From an uncultured Bacillota bacterium (GTDB lineage: Bacteria > Bacillota > Clostridia > Christensenellales > Borkfalkiaceae): 64,000 nucleotides of DNA. The DNA lies in contig CASFTB010000001.1 in the NCBI GenBank assembly GCA_949297575.1, positions 157,287-221,286 of the forward strand, written 5' to 3'. Both the position numbers and the translations under genes were made by a program. Positions 55,647-63,958 of this stretch are shown piece after piece. The notes below the pieces were generated by a model, which was not told the DNA's origin, did not search any database, and was given only the letters and a program-made list of their open reading frames with translations. Within the stretch, counting starts at the first letter, position 1. Each line of letters opens with the position of its first letter.

Positions 55647-57437
55647 ATGCAATACGAAAAGAACGATACGGAAGTCTCCCGGCAGGGAGGCGGGCACCTC
55701 GCCGTGCAAAGGACGGCATCCGACGGGTATGCGCATTTCAGCATCTCTGCGGGCGTGAACGAAAAAAAGAGCTTTTTATACGGCCTTTACGGCGCGAAGG
55801 GAAGCACGGGCAATTGCTGCGGCAGCGCGAACGGAACGACGTATTCCTTCTGGGGCTGGGTCGATGTGGAGACCTTTCTGAGACTGTGGGGGCTGGCGCC
55901 GGAGCAGGTACAGGCGTTCAGGATCCTCTTGCAGCCTGACAAAAACTGCTCCTTCCGCGTGACGGCAAACACGGGGACGGTCTATATCGGCACCGTTTCC
56001 GCCCAGGACGGATGGGTCGCCGTCGATTATGCCGACATCGTCGCGAGAGGATACAGAGATTTCAAGCTCGACTGCGTCGACGCGGACGACTTCGTTTCAT
56101 TTGCCCCAAAGGTCAAGGCGGAGCTGTATACAACGACGCACGGCTGGCTGACGATAGCGACCTTTGCGCCTTTCGGGATGTTCCTGACCTGTTACGAGCC
56201 GCCCGCAGAGGAAGGTCTCCGCTATGGAATGTCGTTCGGCATACAGTACTTTACGTGGGGAAAAGTCGACGCGCAGAAGCTCTGCGAGGAATACGGCATC
56301 CTTCCCGAAGCGCTGGAGGATATCACCTTCACCTTCAGCGGCGCGAGCGGGCAGGAATATGACGTATGGGCGAACGGCGGGCTGTACAAGATCGGCACCT
56401 ATACCGCGGAGGGCGGCAAATACGCGGTGTCCCTTTCCGAGATATGGGCGGCGGGCTTCGACGATTTTTCCATCACGAGTTTCAACGAATACGGCGTCTT
56501 CGGCGATACATATACCATCGACGTCGCCTACGATCCGGAGAAAATGCGGCAGACCGATCTCTCGTACGGCAGCGACGAAAACCAAAAGTTCGATATCGGT
56601 TTTCCTCCCGCGGATACGCCCGCTCCGGCGGATGGCTACCCCGTCGTCGTCACCATCCACGGAGGGAATTGGAGAAAATGCTTTGACATATACGGAGGAG
56701 AAATTGAGTTTTTTAACACCGATAAAGACTATTACGGCTATATGAGCGGACCGCTCCTCGGACAAAAATGCGTGCATGTCAATCTGGAATACAGGCGCAT
56801 CCGCTGGGTGCACAGCCCCAACGATTGCTATCAGTTTAACACCATACAGTGTTCAGACATGCTCGACGACATCAAAAGCCTCCTCGACTATCTGCAAAAC
56901 ACGTATGAGGGCAGGGCTCGCCTGAACATGAACAAGGTCGCCCTGATGGGGCACAGCGCGGGCGGGCACCTCGCCCTGCTGTATGCCTATTCGAGAGGCG
57001 ACGACCGCGTCAAATTGGTCATTTCCGAGGCGGGGCCCATCGACCTGTACACCGACTATCAGAAGTATGCGGATACTTGGCTGGAGATCTTTTTTCAGCT
57101 TACCGCCGAGCCCGCAACTCCTGAAGATTTCTTAAGCGCGTTGAAGGATATTTCCCCCATATGGCATGCCGGCAGCGATTCCGCCAAAACGCTCTTGCTG
57201 TATGGAAAAGGGAGCAATGTCGATAAAGGCGACGTGACTTTAGACGGAGACGGGCTTGTGCCGATCTGCCCCGCGCGCTGTTTGAAAGATAAGATCGGGA
57301 CGAATTGCAATTTAGTTGAGCTTGACGGTCAAGACCACAATGCGTTTAAAAGCATGGTTAAAGATAAAGTATCACCGAACTATGATGCCTGGCTCGCGGC
57401 ATGGGAGGAGGCGATCTCCGCGTTCAAAGGCGAATAA
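55647..57437 (+). CDS. alpha/beta-hydrolase tailspike-like protein (probable esterase)
   Basis: 596 residues. There is no signal peptide, consistent with a virion part rather than a Sec-exported enzyme. Two N-terminal beta modules of about 100 residues (about 65-160 and 195-290) look like copies of one another (FWGWVDVETFLRLWGL; TWGKVDAQKLCEEYGI). The C-terminal alpha/beta hydrolase has oxyanion motif HGGNWR (338-343), nucleophile S437 in GHSAGGH, a probable acid D535 (DGDGLVP) and H564 (GQDHNAF). This is the pattern of carbohydrate esterases and lipases. As the last gene of a P22-like module it sits where tailspikes do, so deacetylation of a surface polysaccharide is a reasonable inference. 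The ATG follows AAAGGAGG. Confidence 0.8.
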   Translation: MQYEKNDTEVSRQGGGHLAVQRTASDGYAHFSISAGVNEKKSFLYGLYGAKGSTGNCCGSANGTTYSFWGWVDVETFLRLWGLAPEQVQAFRILLQPDKNCSFRVTANTGTVYIGTVSAQDGWVAVDYADIVARGYRDFKLDCVDADDFVSFAPKVKAELYTTTHGWLTIATFAPFGMFLTCYEPPAEEGLRYGMSFGIQYFTWGKVDAQKLCEEYGILPEALEDITFTFSGASGQEYDVWANGGLYKIGTYTAEGGKYAVSLSEIWAAGFDDFSITSFNEYGVFGDTYTIDVAYDPEKMRQTDLSYGSDENQKFDIGFPPADTPAPADGYPVVVTIHGGNWRKCFDIYGGEIEFFNTDKDYYGYMSGPLLGQKCVHVNLEYRRIRWVHSPNDCYQFNTIQCSDMLDDIKSLLDYLQNTYEGRARLNMNKVALMGHSAGGHLALLYAYSRGDDRVKLVISEAGPIDLYTDYQKYADTWLEIFFQLTAEPATPEDFLSALKDISPIWHAGSDSAKTLLLYGKGSNVDKGDVTLDGDGLVPICPARCLKDKIGTNCNLVELDGQDHNAFKSMVKDKVSPNYDAWLAAWEEAISAFKGE

Positions 57438-57442
57438 AACAA

Positions 57443-57478
57443 AAGGGGGAGGGGCGTTCGCCCCTCCCTTTCCTTTTT
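57443..57478. terminator. bidirectional terminator between convergent genes
   Basis: GGGAGGGGCG and complement with a tiny loop, A-rich on the left and T-rich on the right; it serves both strands. Confidence 0.8.
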
Positions 57479-58568
57479 ATTCCCAAACGGCGGGCTTGCC
57501 GTCTACGTAGTGCCAGTAATTGCCCTCCTGCGCGGGGGCGGTTTCGGAATAATAGTACACAGCCGGGTCGTACCTGAAAAGGTCTCCGTAGATCACTTCG
57601 ATCTGTAAAAGCTGTTCTTCCGTGCCTTTGTAATAGATCGCATCGGTGGGTTCCAGATCGGCCTGATAGATGGTATGCAGAGAAGCCGGTAAAACGATGC
57701 TCTCGATGGGGGTCTCCGAAAAAGTTGCCCAGCCGATCAAGCCGACCTTGTCTGGGATATCGATAAAGGTCAGATTTGAACAATCGCTGAAGATTCCTCC
57801 GCCTATATCACCCACCGACCCGGCGACCCCGAGCTCGATCAGGTTTGCAGACAAACGGACGGTCGTGAGGGATTTACAGTATGCGAAAACGTCACAGGCG
57901 AAAGGGGGATAGCCGAGGATCATCACGCTGTCGGGCATATAGACGCTGACCAGAGAGGTGCAGTATTGAAAGGCTTTACTGTCGATAAAATTGACGCCCT
58001 CCGGGATCCGGACGCTCTGCAGGTATTCGCAGTAGGAGAAAGCGGCGAACCCGATGGTGTTGAGCGTTGTCGGCATGGCGACGTCGGTAAAATGTAAAGC
58101 TTCCGAAAAAGAATATCTGTCGCCGAACGCTTCACTGCCGATCTCGGTGACGGGCAAGCCGTTGTATGCGGCGGGGATGACGATCTGCGTATCCGTGCAG
58201 GTGCCGCCATACACGATATAGCCGTCGCCGTCCTCGTTGAGCTCGAAGGCGAGGTTTTCGGAGGGGACGATGTCCGCGCCGCAGACCTCGCAGACGTCTC
58301 CGGAATAGACGTGCATGATCTTTTCGCCCGTCTCTCCGCATTCGCATTCCTGCCAATGGTAGATCCTGTCCGAACGGGAAAGGAAGGTGTGGGGGTGTTC
58401 GGGCTCGGGCGGGGTGTCGTCGGGGTTGGTTTCGTCGGTCGGGGTTTCGCCGGGGGGCGTGCCTTCATCCGTGTAAGAGCCGCCGGGCGTCCCTTCGCTG
58501 CCTGCGCACGCGGCAAACGGCACGAGGCAGAGCAGCAAAACCGCGAGCAAAATGCAAACCTTTTTCAT
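57477..58568 (-). CDS. LRR lipoprotein, distal copy (intact)
   Basis: 363 residues. Signal peptide MKKVCILLAVLLLCLV with lipobox AACAG (Cys near residue 21), then a Pro/Thr/Asp-rich linker. Next is a Cys/His motif (HWQECECGETGEK with CEVCG) common in clostridial surface proteins. BspA-type leucine-rich repeats follow (VTEIGSEAFGD, LNTIGFAAFSYC, VNFIDSKAFQYC, GLIGWATFSE). It ends YWHYVDGKPAVWE. The protein is probably a surface binding protein. The ATG at 58568 overlaps the stop of the upstream copy (ATGA) with no separate ribosome binding site, so translation depends on the upstream copy being read. The two copies are near-identical for most of their length. Confidence 0.88.
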   Translation of the reverse strand: MKKVCILLAVLLLCLVPFAACAGSEGTPGGSYTDEGTPPGETPTDETNPDDTPPEPEHPHTFLSRSDRIYHWQECECGETGEKIMHVYSGDVCEVCGADIVPSENLAFELNEDGDGYIVYGGTCTDTQIVIPAAYNGLPVTEIGSEAFGDRYSFSEALHFTDVAMPTTLNTIGFAAFSYCEYLQSVRIPEGVNFIDSKAFQYCTSLVSVYMPDSVMILGYPPFACDVFAYCKSLTTVRLSANLIELGVAGSVGDIGGGIFSDCSNLTFIDIPDKVGLIGWATFSETPIESIVLPASLHTIYQADLEPTDAIYYKGTEEQLLQIEVIYGDLFRYDPAVYYYSETAPAQEGNYWHYVDGKPAVWE

Positions 58569-59660
58569 TCCCAAACGGCGGGCTTGCCGTCAACATAGTG
58601 CCAATAGTCTCCCTCCTGCGCGGGGGCGGTTTCGGAGTAATAGTACACGGCCGGGTCATGCCTGAAAAGGTCTCCGAAGGACACTCCGATCTGTGAAAGC
58701 TGTTCTTCGGTGCCTTTGTAATAGATCGCCTCGGTGGGTTCCAGATAGGCCTGAAAGACGGTATGCAGAGAAGCCGGCAAAACGATGCTCTCGATGGGGG
58801 TACCCATAAAAGTCAGCCAGCCGATCAGGCCGACCTTGTCTGGGATATCGATAAAGGTCAGATTTGAACAATAGCTGAAGATTCCATATACAATATCTCC
58901 CAACCCCCCGGCGATCCCGATTTGAGTCAGGTTTGCAGACAAACGGACGGTCGTGAGGGATTCACAGTGAAGGAAAATGCTATAACCGCCGGGGTAAAAC
59001 GATTTGAAGGTCGTCACACTGTCGGGCATATAGCCGCTGACCAGAGAGGTGCAGTATTGAAAGGCTTTATCGCCGATAGAAGTTACGCCCTCCGGGATCC
59101 GGACGCTCTGCAGGTATTTGCAGTAGGAAAAGGCGGCGAACCCGATGGCGTTGAGCGTTGTCGGCATGGCGATGTCGGTGAAGCGCAGGTCTTTCGAATG
59201 AAAGCTGTATTTGTCGCCGAAGGCCTCATCGCCGATCTCGGTGACGGGCAAACCGTTGTATGAGGCGGGGATGACGAGCTGCGTATCCGTGCAGGTGCCG
59301 TTGTACACGATATAGCCGTCGCCGTCCTTGTTCAGCTCGAAGGCAAGGTTTTCGGAGGGAACGATGTCCGCGCCGCAGACCTCGCAGACGTCCCCGGAAT
59401 AGACGTGCATGATCTTTTCGCTCGCCTCTCCGCATTCGCATTCCTGCCAATGGTAGACCCTGTCCGAACGCGGGTAGAAGGTGTGGGGATGTTCTGGTTC
59501 GGGCGGGGTGTCGTCGGGTACGGTATCGTCCGGCGTTGTGTCTCCTTCCGTGTAAGAGCCGCCGGGCGTCCCTTCGCTGCCTGCGCACGCGGCAAACGGC
59601 ACGAGGCAGAGCAGCAAAACCGCGAGCAAAATGCAAACCTTTTTCGCAAACCTTTTTCAT
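58565..59660 (-). pseudogene. LRR lipoprotein, promoter-proximal copy, frameshifted at its start
   Basis: The same architecture as the distal copy (signal core, lipobox, Cys/His motif, LRRs, YWHYVDGKPAVWE end). The ATG at 59660, which has the good ribosome binding site AGGGGAGGG, is followed by a perfect 13-bp tandem duplication (two units of GCAAACCTTTTTC on the plus strand at 59633-59658). That pushes the reading frame off after MKKVC. With one unit the sequence would read MKKVCILLAV, as in the other copy. The open frame of the mature protein starts only at a TTG near 59629 and lacks the lysines of the signal peptide. It may be broken, reversibly switched by slippage, or weakly expressed from TTG. 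Confidence 0.75.
59633..59658. repeat. perfect 13-bp tandem duplication at a start codon
   Basis: GCAAACCTTTTTC at 59633-59645 and 59646-59658. The distal gene copy has a single unit at the same place. Confidence 0.95.
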
Positions 59661-59724
59661 GATTTTCCCTCCCCTAAAAAGTTTTGTTCGTTCAAAAAAT
59701 GTCTTTTTTATTCATTCCGATTTC

Positions 59725-59753
59725 ATTATATACGATATCGTGTCAAAAATCAA
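59725..59753 (-). promoter_or_regulatory. promoter of the LRR lipoprotein pair
   Basis: On the minus strand, TTGATT (59753-59748), 17-bp spacer, TATAAT (59730-59725). The rest of 59661-59895 holds a G+C-rich stretch in which I see no gene. Confidence 0.65.
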
Positions 59754-59895
59754 GTATTCTGTTGAAATCGAGGGGGGGAAAGGGCGGGCGAGAGCTGCCG
59801 CCCGCGCGCGGGCGGCAGGGGAGAGGGGCGGCGGGGCGCGCCCTCCCTTCCCCGCGCATGCAGGCCAAAAAAATGGCATAAAATAAAAGAAAGGC

Positions 59896-59924
59896 TTTAC
59901 AACGGCGGGTTTTTATTATATAAT
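59896..59924 (+). promoter_or_regulatory. promoter of the membrane protein pair
   Basis: TTTACA (59896-59901), 17-bp spacer, TATAAT (59919-59924). It places the transcript start near 59931. Confidence 0.7.
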
Positions 59925-59987
59925 AATGGAAGAATAATGGGCGCGGCGGGCAGACATATCCCGAAGGAGCCGCGCGCGGAGCGGAAA

Positions 59988-60824
59988 ATGCGGTACATCG
60001 GCAGTGCGCTGAAATACATGTTCAAGAACTTCATATTCATCTTCGTGTTTGCGCTCGTGCCTTCCTACTTTTTCGCGCTGACGCAGGACGCGCAGAACAT
60101 CGAAGATCTCGTGCGCGCCTTCCGCCCGGGGGCGGAAGGGCCGGAGTTTTCGCAGCTGTTCAACTTCTTTTCGCCCTTCAACGGCCGCGGCTGGCCGTAC
60201 GCGCTCGTGTGCCTCGCGTCGCTGGCGATCATCCTGCCCATGCTCTTCGGCTTCATCGAAAAGCACATGCGCATCGGCTCGCGCACGCTGCGCGGCCTGG
60301 CGGGGCGGTTCAACACGAACTTTCTGACGACGCTGGTGCTGCTCGTGGCGGGCGTCGCCGTGTACGAACTCTGGGCGCTGATCGCCGCAGGGCTGATTTT
60401 TGCAGAGACGCTCATCCTCGGCGGCGCCGCGTTCACCGTCATCGCCCTCGTCACCTATGCGGGCATGATGGCGCTGGCGTGCTACCTCGCTTCCGCCTTC
60501 CTGCTGTGGCTTCCCTGCCAGCTGATCACGGGCTATAATTTTATGGATTCGCTCGCGTACACCAACCAGCTGAGCGTGGGGCATAAGGGCGGGCTGTTCC
60601 TGTCCGTTTTCCTGCCCGCGGCGGCGGGCCTCGTCGTCGAGGTGCTCACCGTATGGCTGTGTGGCATGGCAGAGCTTGCCGCCGTGATCTTCATCGTGAC
60701 CGAACTGCTGTTCCTGTTCTTCGTGCTGTACATCTCCTCGCTCATGTTCTCGGCATACTTCCGCCTGACGGGCGAAGAGCGCATGGACCTCAAAAAGAAA
60801 TACGGCCAAGGAGGCGCCGCTTGA
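59988..60824 (+). CDS. polytopic membrane protein, unknown function
   Basis: 278 residues with about six hydrophobic helices (FKNFIFIFVFALVPSYFFAL, ALVCLASLAIILPMLFGFI, FLTTLVLLVAGVAVYELWAL, and three more) and a charged C-terminus. I chose the ATG at 59988 (GGAG with 6-nt spacing). The ATG at 59937 lies only about 6 nt from the predicted transcript start. The stop overlaps the next gene's start (TTGA), so the two are coupled and probably work together. No family is recognised; topology alone suggests an envelope role. Confidence 0.8.
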   Translation: MRYIGSALKYMFKNFIFIFVFALVPSYFFALTQDAQNIEDLVRAFRPGAEGPEFSQLFNFFSPFNGRGWPYALVCLASLAIILPMLFGFIEKHMRIGSRTLRGLAGRFNTNFLTTLVLLVAGVAVYELWALIAAGLIFAETLILGGAAFTVIALVTYAGMMALACYLASAFLLWLPCQLITGYNFMDSLAYTNQLSVGHKGGLFLSVFLPAAAGLVVEVLTVWLCGMAELAAVIFIVTELLFLFFVLYISSLMFSAYFRLTGEERMDLKKKYGQGGAA

Positions 60825-61792
60825 TCTTCAAAAACGCGTTCCACCTGCTTGTGGACAACTTTACGCTCAATTTCAAACTGCTTTTGTATAAGCTGGCCGT
60901 AGGCGTCGTCGTGCTGGCGCTGAGCATGGGCCTGCTCTATCCCACCCTGAACATGCTCTTTACGAGCGCGCCGTTCAAGGAGCTCATGACCGTGCTTGGA
61001 GACTTTCTGCAGGCGATCGTCACGGGAGACAGCGGATTTTTGCAGACCTTCCCGGACCTGCTGCAGGATGCGGTATCGGCGTTCCTCTCCTTTTTGGGGT
61101 CGCGTACGCCCAACCTCGTCTTTTTCTGCGTCTCGCTCGCGCTGCTCGTCCTCATTTCGCGTTTCCTCAACGGGATGGGAGACTTCGCCTTTAGCGTGCT
61201 CATCGACAACAAGATGTCCAGCTACGCCAAGACGGCGTTCTTCTCCGCCTATATCAGCAATCTCGGCAAGGCGGCGCTGTGGCAGGTCGTGTACGTGCCC
61301 GTCACGTTCGTGTACGATCTGCTCACCATCGCGCTGTGCTACGTGTTTTTCGTCGTGCTTCTGAGCGTCATCTCCGTCAGCTTTCTCGCGTCCGTCGTGG
61401 CGCTCATGTTCTCCGTCGCCCTCCTTCTGGTCGCTGCGGCGGTCAAGCAGACCCTGTTCAGCAACGCCATCCCCGCTTTGGTGACGGACAAGATGAAGCT
61501 GCGCGCGGCCCTCAAAAACAGTTTTTCTTTCACGAAAGAGCGCTTTACGACCCTGTTTTCCACCTACCTCATCACGAGCCTGCTCATCCTCTGCGTCAAC
61601 GTGCTCTTTGCTTTCGTCACCTTCGGGGCGGCGCTGTTTATCACCATCCCGATGACCTTCCTCATGCTTTTCTGCATCCGCTTCGTCGGGTATTATTCGT
61701 ACGGGAAGAAGAAGTATTTCCTCACGGAGGACCACATCGTCCTGCCGAAACAGAAGACGGAGGAAACCTTCTACGACGATTTTGAAGTGTAA
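60821..61792 (+). CDS. polytopic membrane protein, unknown function
   Basis: 323 residues with about six hydrophobic helices (LLLYKLAVGVVVLALSMGLL, LVFFCVSLALLVLISRFL, VTFVYDLLTIALCYVFFVV and others). The C-terminal cytosolic tail has basic then acidic character (KQKTEETFYDDFEV). The start is TTG 60821, overlapping the previous stop, with AAGGAGG just before; no ATG in frame fits. Together with the upstream gene it forms a two-gene operon. The C-terminal half (LRAALKNSFSFTKERF) resembles helical membrane proteins of unknown function seen in clostridia. No family call is made. Confidence 0.8.
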   Translation: MIFKNAFHLLVDNFTLNFKLLLYKLAVGVVVLALSMGLLYPTLNMLFTSAPFKELMTVLGDFLQAIVTGDSGFLQTFPDLLQDAVSAFLSFLGSRTPNLVFFCVSLALLVLISRFLNGMGDFAFSVLIDNKMSSYAKTAFFSAYISNLGKAALWQVVYVPVTFVYDLLTIALCYVFFVVLLSVISVSFLASVVALMFSVALLLVAAAVKQTLFSNAIPALVTDKMKLRAALKNSFSFTKERFTTLFSTYLITSLLILCVNVLFAFVTFGAALFITIPMTFLMLFCIRFVGYYSYGKKKYFLTEDHIVLPKQKTEETFYDDFEV

Positions 61793-61868
61793 AAGTTTTC
61801 GCGCCCCGCGCGGGCGCGGGAGAGAATAAAAAACGTATGGTTTGTCCTTAATAAGGGAGGTTTGAATT

Positions 61869-63578
61869 ATGGATCATCAGGCAGCTTACAAGGCGTGGTG
61901 TGCGAACCCCGCGCTCAACGAGGAGGGGAAGGCCGAACTCGCATCCATCGCGGGGGATCCCAAGGCGATCGAGTACCGCTTCGGCGCCGAGCTCGAATTC
62001 GGCACGGCGGGCATGCGCGGCATCATCGGCTACGGCACGAACATGATGAACGTGTACACCGTCCGCCGCGCGACGCAGGGCCTTGCAGAGTACGTCAAGT
62101 CCCTCGGAGAGGCGGCGATGAAGCGGGGCGTGGTCATCTCGTACGACACCCGCCGCAAGTCCGCCGAGTTCGCGCGCGCGTCCGCAGAGGTGCTTGCCGC
62201 GAACGGCATCGTCGCGTACCTCTTTGACGACGTGCACCCCGTTCCCATGCTCTCCTATTCGGTGCGCAGGCTGGGCACCGTCGCCGGCATCATGATCACC
62301 GCCAGCCATAACCCCAAAGAATACAACGGCTACAAGGTGTACGGAGAGGACGGCGCGCAGATGTCTCCCGAGGCGACGGACGTCGTCGTGGGCTTTATCG
62401 AAAAGATCACCGATTATTTCTCCGTCAAGGGCGTGAAGGAAAGCAAGCTGATCAGGCGCGTGCCCGCTTCCGTCGATAAGAGCTATTACAGGAAGCTGAC
62501 AAAGCTCACCCTCTCGCCGCAGGCGGTCAAAAAGGTGGGCAAAAACCTCAAGCTGGTCTATACGCCCGTGCACGGCAGCGGCTATGTGCCCGTTACCACC
62601 ATCCTCAAAAAGCTGAAGATCAACGTGACGGTCGTGCCCGAACAGGTCAAAAAGGATACGGAGTTCTCCACCGTCGAGGTCCCCAACCCCGAATTCAAAG
62701 AGACGCTCTCCATGGGCATCGCCCTCGCCCGGCAGATCGACGCAGACGTCGTTTTCGGCACCGACCCCGATTCCGACCGCCTCGGCGTCGCCATCAAGGA
62801 CGATAAGGGCGAATTCGTCGCCCTCTCGGGCAACCAGGTCGGCATCCTGCTGCTCGACTATATCCTTACCCGCCTCAAAGAGGACGGCAAGCTGCCCGCA
62901 AACGGCGTCGTCGTCAAGAGCTTCGTCACCACCGGCATGGCCAAGGCGATCTGCGACGATTTCGGCGTCGAGCTCGTCGACGTGCCCGTCGGGTTCAAAT
63001 TTATCGGCGAAAAGATCAAAGAGTACGAGGCGAGCGGGGAAAAGACATTCCTGTTCGGCTTCGAGGAGAGCTGCGGCTACCTGCGCGGCACCGACGGCAG
63101 CAGGGATAAGGACGCCGTCGTGGCCAGCATGCTCTGCGCGGAAATGGTCTGCTATTATACCTATATTCACCAGTCCGTCTACGGCAGGCTGATGGATATC
63201 TATTCCAGGTACCAGTACGTGTTGGATAAAAACGTCTCCATCAAGTTCGACGGCCTCAACGCGATGAAGGAGATGAACGCCCTCGTCGATTCGCTCAAGA
63301 CCAAGCCCGCGGAGAAGTTCGATATCTACAACGTCGTCGCCGTGCGCGATTACTCCAAGCCGGTGCGCCGCCTGGCGGACGGCACCGAAGAGCCCATCAA
63401 CATCCCCACGACCAACGCCGTCTACTACGAGCTGGAAAACGGCAGCTTCATCTGCGTGCGCCCCAGCGGCACCGAACCCAAGCTGAAAATTTACTATTCG
63501 GTGCGCGCCAAAGACGAGAATGCGGCGGAAAAGGCGTTCGAGCGCATGAAGGGCGCTTTCGAGGCGTATCTGAAATAA
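61869..63578 (+). CDS. phosphoglucomutase/phosphomannomutase
   Basis: 569 residues, the size of the long Firmicutes alpha-phosphoglucomutase type. It interconverts glucose-1-phosphate and glucose-6-phosphate and so links glycolysis to UDP-glucose. The phosphoserine loop is TASHNPKEYNGYKVY with S146. The metal loop is GTDPDSDRLG (D299, D301, D303). The sugar-binding FGFEESCGYLRG and the C-terminal phosphate-binding RPSGTEPKLKIY are intact. The ATG follows AAGGGAGG. It could supply precursor to the UDP-glucose dehydrogenase pathway at 36 kb. A palindrome (63584-63601) and a strong terminator follow. Confidence 0.95.
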   Translation: MDHQAAYKAWCANPALNEEGKAELASIAGDPKAIEYRFGAELEFGTAGMRGIIGYGTNMMNVYTVRRATQGLAEYVKSLGEAAMKRGVVISYDTRRKSAEFARASAEVLAANGIVAYLFDDVHPVPMLSYSVRRLGTVAGIMITASHNPKEYNGYKVYGEDGAQMSPEATDVVVGFIEKITDYFSVKGVKESKLIRRVPASVDKSYYRKLTKLTLSPQAVKKVGKNLKLVYTPVHGSGYVPVTTILKKLKINVTVVPEQVKKDTEFSTVEVPNPEFKETLSMGIALARQIDADVVFGTDPDSDRLGVAIKDDKGEFVALSGNQVGILLLDYILTRLKEDGKLPANGVVVKSFVTTGMAKAICDDFGVELVDVPVGFKFIGEKIKEYEASGEKTFLFGFEESCGYLRGTDGSRDKDAVVASMLCAEMVCYYTYIHQSVYGRLMDIYSRYQYVLDKNVSIKFDGLNAMKEMNALVDSLKTKPAEKFDIYNVVAVRDYSKPVRRLADGTEEPINIPTTNAVYYELENGSFICVRPSGTEPKLKIYYSVRAKDENAAEKAFERMKGAFEAYLK

Positions 63579-63606
63579 TAAACCTTATTATATATAATAA
63601 GTTTGC

Positions 63607-63649
63607 AGCAGGGCGAAGGAGCGCGTGCTCCCTCCGCCCTGCTTTTTTT
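63607..63649 (+). terminator. phosphoglucomutase terminator
   Basis: A two-part stem (AGCAGGGCG/CGCCCTGCT and GGAGC/GCTCC), then seven T. It isolates the rRNA promoter that follows. Confidence 0.85.
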
Positions 63650-63685
63650 CCACTGCGAAAATTTTCGAAAAATTAAAAAAAATGC

Positions 63686-63714
63686 TTGACATATAAAAAG
63701 GGAAGTGGTATCAT
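63686..63714 (+). promoter_or_regulatory. rRNA promoter directly upstream of 23S
   Basis: TTGACA (63686-63691), 17-bp spacer, TATCAT (63709-63714), with an A/T-rich UP-like block just upstream (63661-63680). Confidence 0.85.
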
Positions 63715-63720
63715 AGTTAA

Positions 63721-63958
63721 GCTGTCGAACGAGGCAACTCCCGCTTTTGCGCGGATTTCGGAAGCTTGACAACTGCATAGCGAAGAAGAAAGAAAGTACA
63801 GGAAAGGCAAAGACTGAAAAAGTAAAAGCAAGCTAATTGGTTAATACGGAAAGCGTATTTGGCAAGGTTAAAGCCGGAAGGCGAACTGAGCTGCAATTAG
63901 CCGAGTTGAAATTTTAGGATTTTCTTGAAGTATGTAAGAAGGATAAGTAGACGAGAAA
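63721..63958 (+). other. 23S leader resembling a 16S-23S spacer
   Basis: There is no 16S, tRNA or coding sequence here. The GAAGCTTGACAACTGCATAG segment (63761-63780) resembles the boxA/antiterminator region usual in Firmicutes rRNA spacers. The rest is A/G-rich, as in processing leaders. Confidence 0.6.

Noticed and set aside
47829..57476. Attachment sites or a tRNA target flanking the virion module
   Set aside because: I looked at both ends and found no integrase, tRNA or clear direct repeat. Only terminators border the module.
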